Made by a program: the position numbers and the translations under genes | Shown: piece by piece, positions 26,722 through 35,053 of the stretch | Layout of the letters: each line of letters begins with the position of its first letter | Position numbering within the stretch: position 1 is the first letter of the stretch | The notes under the pieces: model-generated | The model's database searches: none | Seen by the model: the letters and a program-made list of their open reading frames with translations, nothing else | Told to the model about the DNA's origin: nothing | DNA from: Myxococcus stipitatus | GTDB taxonomy: Bacteria; Myxococcota; Myxococcia; Myxococcales; Myxococcaceae | Length of the DNA: 64,000 bases | NCBI RefSeq assembly: GCF_038561935.1 | Contig: NZ_CP102770.1 | Span: 1,178,001 to 1,242,000, forward strand | Direction of reading: 5' to 3'

Positions 26722-28197
26722 TTACGGAACTTCCAGGGCGCGCAGGACGGTGGAGTCGGAGTCCGGGGCGCGCACGCGCAACAGCAGCGCGGCGCCGGAC
26801 TTCGCGGACGACAGGATGCTGGCCGCTTCGGACGCGCTGCCCACCTTGCCGTCACCCACCTGCACCAGCACCATGCCGGGCATCAGTCCGGCGCGCTCGG
26901 CGGGGCTGCCGGGCTCCACCGCGGTGATTTGAGCGCCGGAGCCGTCCGTGTCACGCAGGCCGATGCCCAGCTTGCGCGTGGTGGGCGAGGGTGCGTTGCG
27001 CGGAGTGACTTCCTCCTCGCCGCGCTGGGCCGGGCGCGTGCCCAGCGTCACGTCCAGCGTCAGGGGCTTGCCGCCGCGCATCAGCTCCACCTTCACGCGG
27101 CTGTCGGGCTTGAGCAGCGCCACGGCGCGGGTGAGGGCCCCGGCGGAGTCCACCGCGCGGCCCCCGACGGCGGTGATGATGTCCTCTTCGCGCAGGCCGC
27201 CCCGGTCACCGGGGCCGCCGCGGTTGACGCCGGCCACCACCGCGCCCTTGTTGGCGTCCACCTTGAGGGCGCGCGCCAGCTCGGGCGTGAGGTCCTGGAT
27301 GGCCAGGCCCAGCCAGCCGCGGCGCACCACGCCCGTCTCCTGGAGCTGGGGCAGCAGCGCCTGGATGAGCTTGCTGGGCACGGCGAAGCCGATGCCGCTG
27401 GCGCCGCCGATGATGGCGGTGTTCATGCCGATGACCTCCCCGCGCATGTTGAACAGCGGGCCGCCGGAGTTGCCGGGGTTGATGGCCGCGTCCGTCTGGA
27501 GGAAGTCGTCGTAGGGGCCCGCGTGGATGTTGCGGGCGCGGGCGGAGAGGATGCCGGCGCTGACGCTGTAGTCCAGGCCGAACGGGTTGCCGATGGCCAT
27601 CACCGCGTCGCCCACGCGCACCGCGTCCGAGTCACCCAGCGGCACGGCCGGCAGGTTGCCCGGGGCGCCCTTGAGCTTGAGCAGGGCCACGTCGGTGAGC
27701 GGGTCTCTTCCGAGCACCTCGGCCTCGAAGGAGCGTCCGTCCTGCAGCTTCACGCGCACGACGTCGGCGTTCTCCACCACGTGGTTGTTGGTGAGGACGG
27801 TGCCGGAGGGGTCGATGATGAAGCCCGAGCCCAATCCCTGGCGAGGCTGCGAGTTGCCCTCCATGCCGGGCGGCAGGCCGAAGCGCTCCGCGAAGCCGGG
27901 CGGCAGGCCCTGCATGCCGGACATGCGGCGCGGGCGGGACTGCACCTCGACGTAGACGACGGAGCCCTTCACGGAGTCGACCAGCGGCGCCAGCGACGTC
28001 ACGGTGCCGGCGGTGGCGGGGTTGAAGCGCGCGGGCTGCACGGGCACGCCGGAGGGCGTGGCGGCGGCGGCCGAGGTGACGGCGGCGGGATTGGGTGTGC
28101 CGAGCGCCTGGGCCTGTCCACACCCGAAGCCCAGCGTCGCGACGGGCAGGAGAGCCAAGGCGCCAAGGAAGCGGCGAGAGGGGAGCGAGCAGGCCAT
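26722..28197 (-). CDS. DegP/HtrA-type serine protease, lipoprotein form
   Basis: A 491-residue periplasmic protease/chaperone. The signal peptide ends in a lipobox (LGFGC, Cys26), so it is predicted to be lipid-anchored, unlike classical soluble DegP. The catalytic triad is complete: His139 (TNNHVVENADVV), Asp169 (LTDVALLKL) and Ser244 (NPGNSGGPLF). Two PDZ domains follow (about 300-390 and 405-491; RRGWLGLAIQ, GVNRGGPGDRGGL, VEPGSPAERAGLMPG). A Gly/Met/Pro-rich LA-loop (MSGMQGLPPGFAERFGLPPGM) precedes the protease core. I use the ATG at 28197 (GGAGAACGAACG upstream), which gives a proper signal peptide. A small hairpin lies in its leader. Divergent from the receiver-only regulator gene. Confidence 0.88.
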   Translation of the reverse strand: MACSLPSRRFLGALALLPVATLGFGCGQAQALGTPNPAAVTSAAAATPSGVPVQPARFNPATAGTVTSLAPLVDSVKGSVVYVEVQSRPRRMSGMQGLPPGFAERFGLPPGMEGNSQPRQGLGSGFIIDPSGTVLTNNHVVENADVVRVKLQDGRSFEAEVLGRDPLTDVALLKLKGAPGNLPAVPLGDSDAVRVGDAVMAIGNPFGLDYSVSAGILSARARNIHAGPYDDFLQTDAAINPGNSGGPLFNMRGEVIGMNTAIIGGASGIGFAVPSKLIQALLPQLQETGVVRRGWLGLAIQDLTPELARALKVDANKGAVVAGVNRGGPGDRGGLREEDIITAVGGRAVDSAGALTRAVALLKPDSRVKVELMRGGKPLTLDVTLGTRPAQRGEEEVTPRNAPSPTTRKLGIGLRDTDGSGAQITAVEPGSPAERAGLMPGMVLVQVGDGKVGSASEAASILSSAKSGAALLLRVRAPDSDSTVLRALEVP

Positions 28198-28213
28198 CGT
28201 TCGTTCTCCGTGC

Positions 28214-28232
28214 GGCCGGAAGACCTCCGGCC
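28214..28232 (-). promoter_or_regulatory. Leader hairpin of the protease gene
   Basis: GGCCGGA and TCCGGCC form a perfect 7-bp stem with a 5-base loop, 17 bases upstream of the protease ATG. In the mRNA it would sit directly before the ribosome site and could affect translation. Confidence 0.35.
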
Positions 28233-28459
28233 CGCGGCATGGGTTGAAGTTCAAGGTTCGGCCCGGACGTGGGGTGGACGTGAAGCGCCACCCCCTGGAG
28301 GTGGAAAGGTCTGCCGCTGGTCGTCCCCCGACTCCCGACGGCACCATTACTTGGGGCTCGCCCCGCGAGGCCCCACGTCCGAACCGATGTTCGCGGTCTA
28401 GTGCAGGTGTCGGGCCAGGGCCTTCGGGGCGGGGGTTTCCCTCTGACGGTGGGGGCAGG

Positions 28460-28508
28460 GGGGCGAAGTGGGGCGGGGCAAAGTGCCCCGTTCGGGGCAA
28501 ATCTCCCC
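28460..28508 (+). promoter_or_regulatory. Tandem upstream activator sites (GGGGC-N5-GCCCC type)
   Basis: Two adjacent 15-base elements, GGGGCAAAGTGCCCC (28475-28489) and GGGGCAAATCTCCCC (28494-28508), repeat at a 19-base period. A weaker copy GGGGCGAAGTGGGGC lies at 28460-28474. The last site ends 34 bases before a sigma-54 promoter, a normal position for an enhancer-binding protein. The same arrangement occurs at 35054-35087, upstream of the operon that encodes such a protein. Confidence 0.65.
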
Positions 28509-28541
28509 GGGGCGTTTTGCCGCTCGCGCCTGGGAGGGAGG

Positions 28542-28557
28542 TGGCACGTCGAATGCT
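28542..28557 (+). promoter_or_regulatory. Sigma-54 promoter
   Basis: TGGCACGTCGAATGCT matches the -24/-12 consensus (TGGCACG-N4-TTGCA/T) with the invariant GG and GC exactly spaced. Transcription would begin near 28568, leaving a leader of about 55 bases before the response-regulator ATG. Confidence 0.75.
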
Positions 28558-28624
28558 CTGCTCCAGGACCGCCTTGGCCCGCCTGGGACTGGGGCAGCCA
28601 CCTCGCTACGAAGGAGTCGACTTG

Positions 28625-29080
28625 ATGGACCGCGACGAGGAGCAGACGCCGTTGAGGGAGTGGTCATGGCCGCCGGACCCGGAGCCGGGGCAGCGGGCGC
28701 GGGTGTTGGTGGCGGAGGACCAGCCGGAGATGCGGGCGCTCCTGCATCGGGCGTTGAAGCGCCGGGGCTATGAGGTGGTGGAGGCCTCGGATGGGCCGGG
28801 CCTGGTGCAGGCCATCATCGATGGGCTGCTGGCCGAGCAGACGCTGGTGCCGGACCTCATCATCACGGATGTGCGGATGCCTGGGTACTCGGGCCTGGAG
28901 GTGGTGGCGCGGCTGCGGCGGGAGGGGTGGAAGACGCCGGTCATCCTGATTACGGCGTTCGGGGATGCGCAGCTGCATCAGGAGGCGGCGCAGCTGGGCG
29001 CGGCGCGGGTGTTGGACAAGCCGTTCGCGATGGAGGATTTGTGTGGCGCGGCGGAGGCGCTCGTTCCGCCGGTCCGTTGA
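28625..29080 (+). CDS. Single-domain response regulator
   Basis: A 151-residue protein consisting of a short charged N-terminus and one receiver domain: acidic pair in VLVAEDQPEMRALL, phosphoacceptor Asp82 in LIITDVRMPGYSG, Thr in ILITAFGD and Lys in VLDKPFAMEDL. No output domain, so it acts by protein-protein contact or in a phosphorelay. ATG 28625 follows GAAGGAG. The gene is preceded by a sigma-54 promoter and tandem activator sites like those of the kinase/activator operon at 31.8-34.9 kb, so it is a probable target of that system. The YbhN-like gene follows immediately. Confidence 0.88.
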   Translation: MDRDEEQTPLREWSWPPDPEPGQRARVLVAEDQPEMRALLHRALKRRGYEVVEASDGPGLVQAIIDGLLAEQTLVPDLIITDVRMPGYSGLEVVARLRREGWKTPVILITAFGDAQLHQEAAQLGAARVLDKPFAMEDLCGAAEALVPPVR

Positions 29081-29137
29081 GTGGTTGGTTGCCCTGCGTG
29101 GGCGACGTGGGGCGCGGGTGAGCAGTCTCGAGGAGTG

Positions 29138-30118
29138 GTGTCCCGGGCCCTGTTGAGGCGAGGGGTCCTCGCCTTGTTGCCGTTGGTGTTGTTGTCGTTG
29201 GCGTTCCTCGTCATGCGGCACGAGCTGCGTGAGCTGAGCGCGGCGGCGATGATGCGGGCGTTGACGTCGATTCCCCGCGAGCGCATCGCGTGGGCGGTGG
29301 TGTGCGCGGCGAGCAACTATCTGGCGTTGACGCTGTATGACGTCCTGGCGTTGAGGCACCTGGGGCGGCGGTTGCCGTACCGGCAGGTGGGCTTCGCGTC
29401 GTTCGTCGGCTATGCGTTTGGCCACAACATCGGGATGTCGTTCCTGACGGGTGGCGGGGTCCGCTACCGGCTGTATTCCTCGCGCGGGTTGAGTGCGTGG
29501 GATGTGGCGCGGGTGGGGACGTTCAACGCGCTGACATTCTGGTCGGGGTTGTTGGCGGTGGCGGGGGTGGCGCTGGTGGTGGACGCGGGGCGGGGGGCGA
29601 TGTCCGCGCTGTCGTTGAGGCCGGGAGTGGCGAGGGGGTTGGGGTTCGGGATGTTGGGAGTGTTGGGGGCGTACCTGGTGGCGTGTGCGCGGGTGCGGCG
29701 GACGCTGAAGGTGCCGAGGTTGGGGGTGGAGCTGTCCTTGCCGACGTTGAGGCTGGCGGTGGCGCAGGTGGCGGTGTCGTGTATGGACTGGACGTTGGGG
29801 GCGATGGTGTTGTGGGTGTTGTTGCCGCAAGGCGCGGGGATTCAGCCGGCGAGCATGGTGGCGCTGTTCGCGGTGGCGCAGCTGTTGGGGATAGCGAGCC
29901 AGGTGCCGGGAGGGCTGGGCGTGTTCGACTCGGTGATTCTGGCGGCGCTGACGCCCGAGGTCTCCGGAGCGGTGGTGCTGGGGACGCTGGTGGTGTACCG
30001 CGTCGTCTATTACCTGCTGCCTTTCGCCGTGGCCTCGCTGATGCTGGCGGGCCATGAGCTGTCATTGCACCGAGGACAGGTGGCGCAGTGGCGGGGGCGC
30101 AGAAGGCAGGTAGGCTGA
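29138..30118 (+). CDS. YbhN/UPF0104-type membrane protein (MprF-like flippase domain)
   Basis: An integral membrane protein of about 326 residues with some eight hydrophobic helices. It shows the signatures of the lysylphosphatidylglycerol synthase transmembrane region family: YRQVGFASFVGYAFGHNIG, SFLTGGGVRYRLYSSRGL and IASQVPGGLGVFDSVILAAL. MprF proteins of this kind flip aminoacylated lipids, but the synthase domain is missing here, so lipid transport or an unknown function is likely. The start is uncertain: GTG codons at 29081, 29135 and 29138 are in frame; the last has GAGGAG nearby. It begins almost directly after the response regulator and may be under the same sigma-54 promoter. It ends before a hairpin terminator. 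Confidence 0.78.
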   Translation: MSRALLRRGVLALLPLVLLSLAFLVMRHELRELSAAAMMRALTSIPRERIAWAVVCAASNYLALTLYDVLALRHLGRRLPYRQVGFASFVGYAFGHNIGMSFLTGGGVRYRLYSSRGLSAWDVARVGTFNALTFWSGLLAVAGVALVVDAGRGAMSALSLRPGVARGLGFGMLGVLGAYLVACARVRRTLKVPRLGVELSLPTLRLAVAQVAVSCMDWTLGAMVLWVLLPQGAGIQPASMVALFAVAQLLGIASQVPGGLGVFDSVILAALTPEVSGAVVLGTLVVYRVVYYLLPFAVASLMLAGHELSLHRGQVAQWRGRRRQVG

Positions 30119-30124
30119 GGGAAT

Positions 30125-30150
30125 GACCCGCTCTCACGTCAGAGCGGGTC
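30125..30150. terminator. Hairpin terminator between convergent genes
   Basis: GACCCGCTCT and AGAGCGGGTC form a perfect 10-bp stem with a 6-base loop, 6 bases after the YbhN-like gene stop and before the end of the leftward lipoprotein gene; it can serve both directions. Confidence 0.75.
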
Positions 30151-30165
30151 GTGGAGAGGGCTCCG

Positions 30166-30777
30166 CTACTTGTTGACGGTCGTGCAGACCGAGTTCCCAT
30201 TCAGGGCACGCAAGCCCATGGTGACGGTCGTCCACGTCGGAGGAACGCAGATGTTGAGGTTGAACTCCGCCGTCTGGCCGCTTTCCGCCACCGAGTAGCC
30301 GGTGATCATTGAGCTGGCGGACACCCTGGTTCCGGACTCCAGGAAATAGAACATGCTCAGTGCCGCGGCAGAACTCGGGAGTCCGCCCGCTTGGGCTGCG
30401 TACATCTTGACGCGGGAACGAACCAGTTCGTTGCCAGAGCTGCAGAATGCGTGCGGCCCCCAGAGAACAGGCGTCACACTGTAGATGACCGGCCCATAGA
30501 CCCCATCCTGTCCGACCGTCTTGTTCCAGGTCGGAGGATATGTCGCGAAGTTCGAGCACGTGGCCGGGGCCACATCGACACAGGTGGAGGTCGCCGTCGA
30601 ACAGTACTCGCCGTAGCCGCAACCACTCGGCTGCGGCAGGGACGGGTCGCAGCTGGCTCCAACGACCGACTGGCTGACGGACTCCGCCGCAGTCGTCTCC
30701 CCTCCCTCTTGCGGCCCCGGACCACAGGCCACGGTCATCAGCGCCAGCGCACCCACCATCTGATTCAGCTTCTGCAT
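30166..30777 (-). CDS. Secreted lipoprotein of unknown function (203 aa)
   Basis: Not recognised. The protein starts at the ATG at 30777 with a signal peptide ending in a lipobox (LALMTVACGPGP). After an acidic/Ser-rich linker comes a Cys-rich stretch (SCDPSLPQPSGCGYGEYCSTATSTCVDV) typical of myxobacterial surface proteins, then a beta-rich domain with the paired Cys (HAFCSSGNEL, NLNICVPPTW, NSVCTTVNK). The composition is richer in Ser/Thr/Asn and poorer in third-position GC than its neighbours. Probably outer-surface exposed. No partner gene is evident; convergent with the YbhN-like gene and divergent from the cyclotransferase gene. Confidence 0.6.
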   Translation of the reverse strand: MQKLNQMVGALALMTVACGPGPQEGGETTAAESVSQSVVGASCDPSLPQPSGCGYGEYCSTATSTCVDVAPATCSNFATYPPTWNKTVGQDGVYGPVIYSVTPVLWGPHAFCSSGNELVRSRVKMYAAQAGGLPSSAAALSMFYFLESGTRVSASSMITGYSVAESGQTAEFNLNICVPPTWTTVTMGLRALNGNSVCTTVNK

Positions 30778-30954
30778 AGGTTCCCCAATCACAAGTCCCA
30801 CCGGGTCGTGGGCGGCGCGTGATACCAAGCGCCCCCGCAACTTCAAACGATCAGGCCCGGAATCCGTGCCTGTTTGCCGGTCCTCGCGCGCCGATTCGTC
30901 CAGACCCCGGGTCGGTTGTGCCGGCCCTCGTTTCCTGCTTGCGTGGGCACCTCG

Positions 30955-31758
30955 ATGCGCATGAATCCAACAGCATGGCTGTCGGCGCTGGGTGTTCTGG
31001 TCATGGGGATGAGTAACGGCTGTGGTGGGGCGCCCGCGCACCGGCGTGTGACTGAGAACGCGCTCTCGCGGAAGGTGGCGCGCATCGTGAAGGCGTATCC
31101 GCACTCCACCGAGGCCTTCACCCAGGGCCTCGTCTTCCACCAGGGGCGCCTCTTCGAGAGCACCGGCCACCAAGGCACCCTGCGCGAAATCTCCCTCGAC
31201 TCAGCGACCCCGCTCTGGATGGAGCGCCTGGGAGACATCTTCGCGGAGGGCCTCGCCACCGACGGCGAGCGCCTCTACCAGCTCACCTGGACCGAAGGGC
31301 AGCTCTTCACCTGGAGCGGCCTGCCCCCCACGCGCCTGCGCACCACGCGCTACTCCGGCGAAGGCTGGGGCCTCTGCTACTGGCAGGGAAAGCTCATCCG
31401 CAGCGACGGCTCCTCCACGCTGACCTTCCACGCCCCCGACACCTTCGAGCCCCTGAGCACCCTCGAGGTCACCCTCAACGGCCAACCCCAGGACCAGCTC
31501 AACGAGCTCGAGTGCGCCAACGGCGTCATCTACGCCAACGTCTGGCACTCCTCCTACGTCCTCGAAATCGACCCCACCACCGGCCACGTCACGGGCCTCA
31601 TCGACGCCTCCGACCTCGTGCGCGCGGTGGGGCCCCAGCTCAACCGCCCCGATGCCGTCCTCAACGGCATCGCCGTGGAGCCCGGCACCGGGCGCATGCT
31701 GATGACCGGCAAGCTCTGGCCCAAGCTCTTCGAAGTGCGCCTGGAGACCGTGGACTGA
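30955..31758 (+). CDS. Glutaminyl-peptide cyclotransferase (bacterial/plant type), lipoprotein
   Basis: A five-bladed beta-propeller enzyme of 267 residues that converts N-terminal Gln to pyroglutamate. Family motifs: HSTEAFTQGLVFHQGRLFESTG near the start, LYQLTWTEGQLF, WGLCYWQGKLIRSDGSSTLTF, QLNELECANGVIYANVWHSSYVLEID and VLNGIAVEPGTGRMLMTGKLWPKLFEV. The N-terminus has a signal peptide with a lipobox-like SNGC, so it is probably lipid-anchored in the periplasm or on the outer membrane. ATG at 30955; a second ATG at 30961 is equally possible. It may protect exported proteins with N-terminal Gln. It ends 10 bases from the convergent sigma-54 activator gene. Confidence 0.9.
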   Translation: MRMNPTAWLSALGVLVMGMSNGCGGAPAHRRVTENALSRKVARIVKAYPHSTEAFTQGLVFHQGRLFESTGHQGTLREISLDSATPLWMERLGDIFAEGLATDGERLYQLTWTEGQLFTWSGLPPTRLRTTRYSGEGWGLCYWQGKLIRSDGSSTLTFHAPDTFEPLSTLEVTLNGQPQDQLNELECANGVIYANVWHSSYVLEIDPTTGHVTGLIDASDLVRAVGPQLNRPDAVLNGIAVEPGTGRMLMTGKLWPKLFEVRLETVD

Positions 31759-31768
31759 CGCCGCGGCC

Positions 31769-33136
31769 TCAGGGCTTCTTCGCCTCGTCGTCCCGCTCCA
31801 GCTTGCGGTACAGCGTCTTGCGGTCCACCCCGAGAATCCGCGCCGCCAGCGTGCGGCTGCCACCCACCGTCTCCAGCACCCGGTGGATGTACTTCCGCTC
31901 CAACTCCTCCAGCGTCACCAGCTCCGAGGGGTCCGTGTTCTCCGCCGCCCCCTTGGGCTGGCTGTAGTTCCGGATGCGCTCGGGCAGGTCATCCACCGTG
32001 AGCTGCTCGAACGACGTGAGCGCCACCGCGCGCTCCATGCAGTTCTGCAGCTCGCGCACGTTCCCCGGCCACCCGTACGTCAAGAGCCGCTGCGCCGCCG
32101 CGGGAGACAGCCCCATCACCCGCTTGTTGTTCCTCGCGGCGAACTGCTCGATGAACCGCTGCGACAACAACAACACATCATTCCCTCGCGCCCGCAGCGG
32201 AGGCAGCTCCACCCCAATCACATTCAGCCGGTAATACAAATCCTCACGGAACCGGCCCTCCTCCACCGCCAGCTCCAGGTCCCGGTTCGTCGCCGCGACG
32301 ATGCGCGCGTCGAACGGAACCTCCGTGTCCCCACCCACCGGGCGCACCATCCGCTCCTGCAGCGCCCGCAGGAGCTTCGGCTGGAGCGTGAGCGGCAACT
32401 CGCCCACCTCGTCCAGGAACAGCGTCCCGCCGTGTGCCTGCACGAAGAGGCCCGTGCGCGCCGCCTTCGCGTCCGTGAAAGCGCCCTTCGCGTGCCCGAA
32501 CAGCTCGCTCTCCAGCAAGGCCTCCGGCATCGCCGCGCAGTTGAGCGCGACGAACGGCCCCTCGGCCCGACGCCCGCGCGTGTGCACCGCGCGCGCGGCC
32601 ACCTCCTTCCCCGTCCCGCTCTCCCCCGTAATCAGCACCGTGGAGTCCAGGTCCGCCACGCGGTCGATGAGCGCATACGCCTGCTGCATCGCGGGGCTCT
32701 CGCCCACCACCGCGCCGCTGTCCTGCCTGCGCCCCAGCTCCTGCCGCAGCCGGCGCACCTCGTCCCGCAGCGCGCGGTGCTGCACCGCCCGCTCCAGCAC
32801 CAGCACCAGCGCATCCACGTCGATGGGCTTGGTGACGAAGTCGTACGCCCCCGCGCGGATGGCGGCCACCGCCGTCTCCAGGCTCCCGAAGGCCGTCACC
32901 ACGATGACCGGGATGTCCGGCCGGTTGAGCACGATGCGCTCACACAGCGCCAGCCCATCCATCCCCGGCATGCGCAGGTCCGTCAGCACCACGTCGAAGT
33001 CCTCGGTGGCCAGGCGCGCGAGCGCCTCGTCCGCCGACCCGAGCGCCACGGGCGCATAGCCCCGGCGCGTCAGTCCCTTCTCCAACATGGCGCGCATCTC
33101 GCGCTCGTCCTCGACCATCAGGACGCGGCCTGGCAT
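31769..33136 (-). CDS. NtrC-family sigma-54-dependent response regulator
   Basis: A 455-residue enhancer-binding protein. Receiver domain (1-120; phosphoacceptor Asp53 in VVLTDLRMPGMDG), AAA+ domain (about 140-370; Walker A GESGTGKEVAARAVH, Walker B GTLFLDEVGELPL, sensor RIVAATNRDLE) and a Fis-type helix-turn-helix at the C-terminus (GGSRTLAARILGVDRKTLYRKL). The sigma-54-contact loop reads GAFTDA instead of the canonical GAFTGA, a tolerated but uncommon variant. ATG at 33136 has GGAGGGG upstream and overlaps the end of its kinase gene by 19 bases. A sigma-54 promoter with tandem palindromes stands before the first gene of the operon, so the protein probably activates its own expression and that of the receiver gene at 28625. 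Confidence 0.92.
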   Translation of the reverse strand: MPGRVLMVEDEREMRAMLEKGLTRRGYAPVALGSADEALARLATEDFDVVLTDLRMPGMDGLALCERIVLNRPDIPVIVVTAFGSLETAVAAIRAGAYDFVTKPIDVDALVLVLERAVQHRALRDEVRRLRQELGRRQDSGAVVGESPAMQQAYALIDRVADLDSTVLITGESGTGKEVAARAVHTRGRRAEGPFVALNCAAMPEALLESELFGHAKGAFTDAKAARTGLFVQAHGGTLFLDEVGELPLTLQPKLLRALQERMVRPVGGDTEVPFDARIVAATNRDLELAVEEGRFREDLYYRLNVIGVELPPLRARGNDVLLLSQRFIEQFAARNNKRVMGLSPAAAQRLLTYGWPGNVRELQNCMERAVALTSFEQLTVDDLPERIRNYSQPKGAAENTDPSELVTLEELERKYIHRVLETVGGSRTLAARILGVDRKTLYRKLERDDEAKKP

Positions 33137-34611
33137 GTGTCCCCTCCGCTTGGCAGGTAGATGGAAAAGCAGCTACCGCGTCCCAGCTCGCTGCGCACGG
33201 CAATCCAGCCGCCATGGTCTCTCACCAGACCGTAGGACACGGACAGCCCCAGCCCCGTGCCCTCGCCCACGTCCTTCGTGGTGAAGAACGGCTCGAACAC
33301 GTGCCCCAGGATGTCCGGGGCGATGCCAGGGCCCTCGTCCTCCACGTCGACCCGCACGTAGCTGCCCTCGGGTCCGCCGACGTCCTGGGGCGGTGTCGCC
33401 CGGGTGAGGGCCGCGCGCACGCTCACCGTCCCCGGCTTGTTCATGGCCTGCAAGGCGTTCATCACCAGGTTCGTCAGCACCTGCTGCACCTGTCCTCCAT
33501 CCGCCTCCAGCATGACATCTGGCGGCACGTCTTCCACCAGGGTGATGCTCTTCTTCGAGGCCATGGGCTTGAGCAGGCTCAGCGAGCGCGCCACCAGGTC
33601 TCGCACCTCCTCCGGCGCCCGGTGCGGAGCGCGCCGCCGCGCGAAGTCGAGCAACTGCCGGATGATGCCCGTCATGTGCTGGGTCTGCTGGGTGATGATG
33701 CGCGCGCACTCGGCGACCTCTTCCCCCTCCGCTTCCCCGGAGGAGATCATCTTCGAGCGGCCCATCACGACGTTGAGCGGCGTGCCCAACTCGTGCGCCA
33801 CACCTGAAGCGAGCTTGCCCACCGTGGTGAGCCGGTCCGCGTGCCGCAAGTGCTCCACCGCGGCCAGTCGCGCCGTCGTCTCCGTCGACAACCGCGAGCG
33901 AGTCTCCTCGAGCTGCTCACCCATGCGGTTCATCGCATTGGCCAGCGTGGTGAGCTCGTCACCGCGCCGCTTCGGCGGCAGCCGCACGCGCGCCGTCAAG
34001 TCGCCCTGGCCGAAGCTGTGCGCGAGCTGGACCAGCTGGTCCACCGGCTCGCCGACGAGCCGCCGGCCCATGGCCATGGCCACGATGAAGAACGCGAAGG
34101 TGATGGTGCCCGTGGCGACGATGGTGCCCACCACGGTGACGAAGACGTGCTGACGCTCCTCGCCCAGGGACTCGGTGATTTCGATGGCGCCGAAGCGTCG
34201 GCCGACCCCCAGGCCGATGAAGACCGGCGTGTACGAGTGCAGCAGGCCGGGCGCGGGCTCCGGGTCCACCATGGAGCCGTCCTTGCCCTGGCGCAGCGTG
34301 GCCAGCAGGCGCGGCGGAAAGCCGACGAGTGACGGAGTCCCAGGGCCTCCATCCAACCAGACCCAGCGCAGGTGGACCTGCTCCTGGAAGTTGTTGGACT
34401 GGTGCAGCAGGTTCAGCGCTTCACGCTCACCGGCCAGCTCCCAGGCCTTGCTGATGGTCCCCGCGAGCGCGTGGCCGAGCAACCGGTGGTCGTGCTGCAT
34501 GTCCAGCGCCGAGCGCTCCAGCTCACGGCGAACCTGGATGACCTGCAGCCCGGCGATGACCGCCACGGCGAGCAGGACGAGGGCGAGGGTGAACTTGCGG
34601 GCGAGTCTCAC
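33118..34611 (-). CDS. Membrane sensor histidine kinase (partner of the NtrC-type regulator)
   Basis: A 497-residue kinase: first membrane segment (about 7-24), periplasmic sensor of about 140 residues, second segment (TVVGTIVATGTITFAFFIVAMAMG), HAMP linker, H-box LASGVAHELGTPLNVVMG (His273) and ATPase (LTNLVMNALQAM, DEGPGIAPDILG, GEGTGLGLSVSYGL). The sensor region shows no recognised ligand domain. The HELGTPLN box is typical of kinases paired with NtrC-type activators (Crp/ZraS/HydG group). GTG start at 34611. The coding end overlaps the activator start by 19 bases, so the pair is translationally coupled. A small exported peptide gene lies 101 bases upstream on the same strand. Confidence 0.9.
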   Translation of the reverse strand: MRLARKFTLALVLLAVAVIAGLQVIQVRRELERSALDMQHDHRLLGHALAGTISKAWELAGEREALNLLHQSNNFQEQVHLRWVWLDGGPGTPSLVGFPPRLLATLRQGKDGSMVDPEPAPGLLHSYTPVFIGLGVGRRFGAIEITESLGEERQHVFVTVVGTIVATGTITFAFFIVAMAMGRRLVGEPVDQLVQLAHSFGQGDLTARVRLPPKRRGDELTTLANAMNRMGEQLEETRSRLSTETTARLAAVEHLRHADRLTTVGKLASGVAHELGTPLNVVMGRSKMISSGEAEGEEVAECARIITQQTQHMTGIIRQLLDFARRRAPHRAPEEVRDLVARSLSLLKPMASKKSITLVEDVPPDVMLEADGGQVQQVLTNLVMNALQAMNKPGTVSVRAALTRATPPQDVGGPEGSYVRVDVEDEGPGIAPDILGHVFEPFFTTKDVGEGTGLGLSVSYGLVRDHGGWIAVRSELGRGSCFSIYLPSGGDTCQAAS

Positions 34612-34712
34612 GGTGGCTCGAGGCTGTTCCGGTCCATGCCAATGGGAGGGGTCGAAGACGCATGGACCGGAAGGAAGTACTCAGAAACTACCGCGATGGC
34701 CGCGGGAAGAAA

Positions 34713-34919
34713 TCAATGAGTCGTGCCGGAGTCCTTGGTGGGCGTGGGAGCGCCCTTGGCGTGGGCCGCATGCTTGTGGGCGGGCTTGGCCTTGGTGTCG
34801 GCGGGCTTCGCGGATGCCTCGGCCGCGGGCTTCGGTGTGGCGGGGGCCATGGGCGTCGCGGCCATCGCGCCCATCGACATCAGTGAAAGACCCACGGCAA
34901 GGGGAAGGAATCGCTTCAT
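34713..34919 (-). CDS. Small exported Ala/Pro/Lys/His-rich protein (68 aa)
   Basis: Starting at ATG 34919 (GGACACC and GGAGG-like purines upstream) the protein has a signal peptide (MKRFLPLAVGLSLMSMGAMAA). The mature part of about 46 residues is made almost only of Ala, Pro, Lys, Thr and His (PKPAAEASAKPADTKAKPAHKHAAHAKGAP). It is unlikely to fold into a globular domain and resembles acid-shock-type or metal-buffering periplasmic peptides in composition. It directly precedes the histidine kinase and lies about 50 bases downstream of a sigma-54 promoter, so it is probably the first gene of the kinase/activator operon. It might be an accessory to sensing, for example by binding metal, membrane or the kinase; no function is proven. 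Confidence 0.65.
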   Translation of the reverse strand: MKRFLPLAVGLSLMSMGAMAATPMAPATPKPAAEASAKPADTKAKPAHKHAAHAKGAPTPTKDSGTTH

Positions 34920-34971
34920 CGGTGTCCTCCGGTCGACCCCGTGATGACTCACGAGGCTCGCGGAGGGCTAG

Positions 34972-34987
34972 AGCATCCGTCGTGCCA
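34972..34987 (-). promoter_or_regulatory. Sigma-54 promoter of the peptide/kinase/activator operon
   Basis: On the minus strand the sequence is TGGCACGACGGATGCT: the -24 GG and -12 GC are correctly spaced, and the core TGGCACG-N4-ATGCT is identical to the promoter at 28542. Transcription would start near 34961, some 40 bases before the peptide ATG. Confidence 0.75.
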
Positions 34988-35053
34988 GGAGCGGCGCGAG
35001 GGTGCTTCCCTCTGAGAGAGGGCCCCGGCGGGGCGGAAGGACCCACCGGGGCC

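Larger units (their letters stand above)
28198..28624. other. Divergent intergenic region (htrA leader and sigma-54 control region)
   Basis: No gene in 427 bases. The left end is the leader of the leftward protease gene, with a 7-bp hairpin at 28214-28232. The middle holds nothing I can name. The right half carries the tandem GGGGC sites and a sigma-54 promoter (listed separately) directing the response-regulator gene. Confidence 0.6.
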
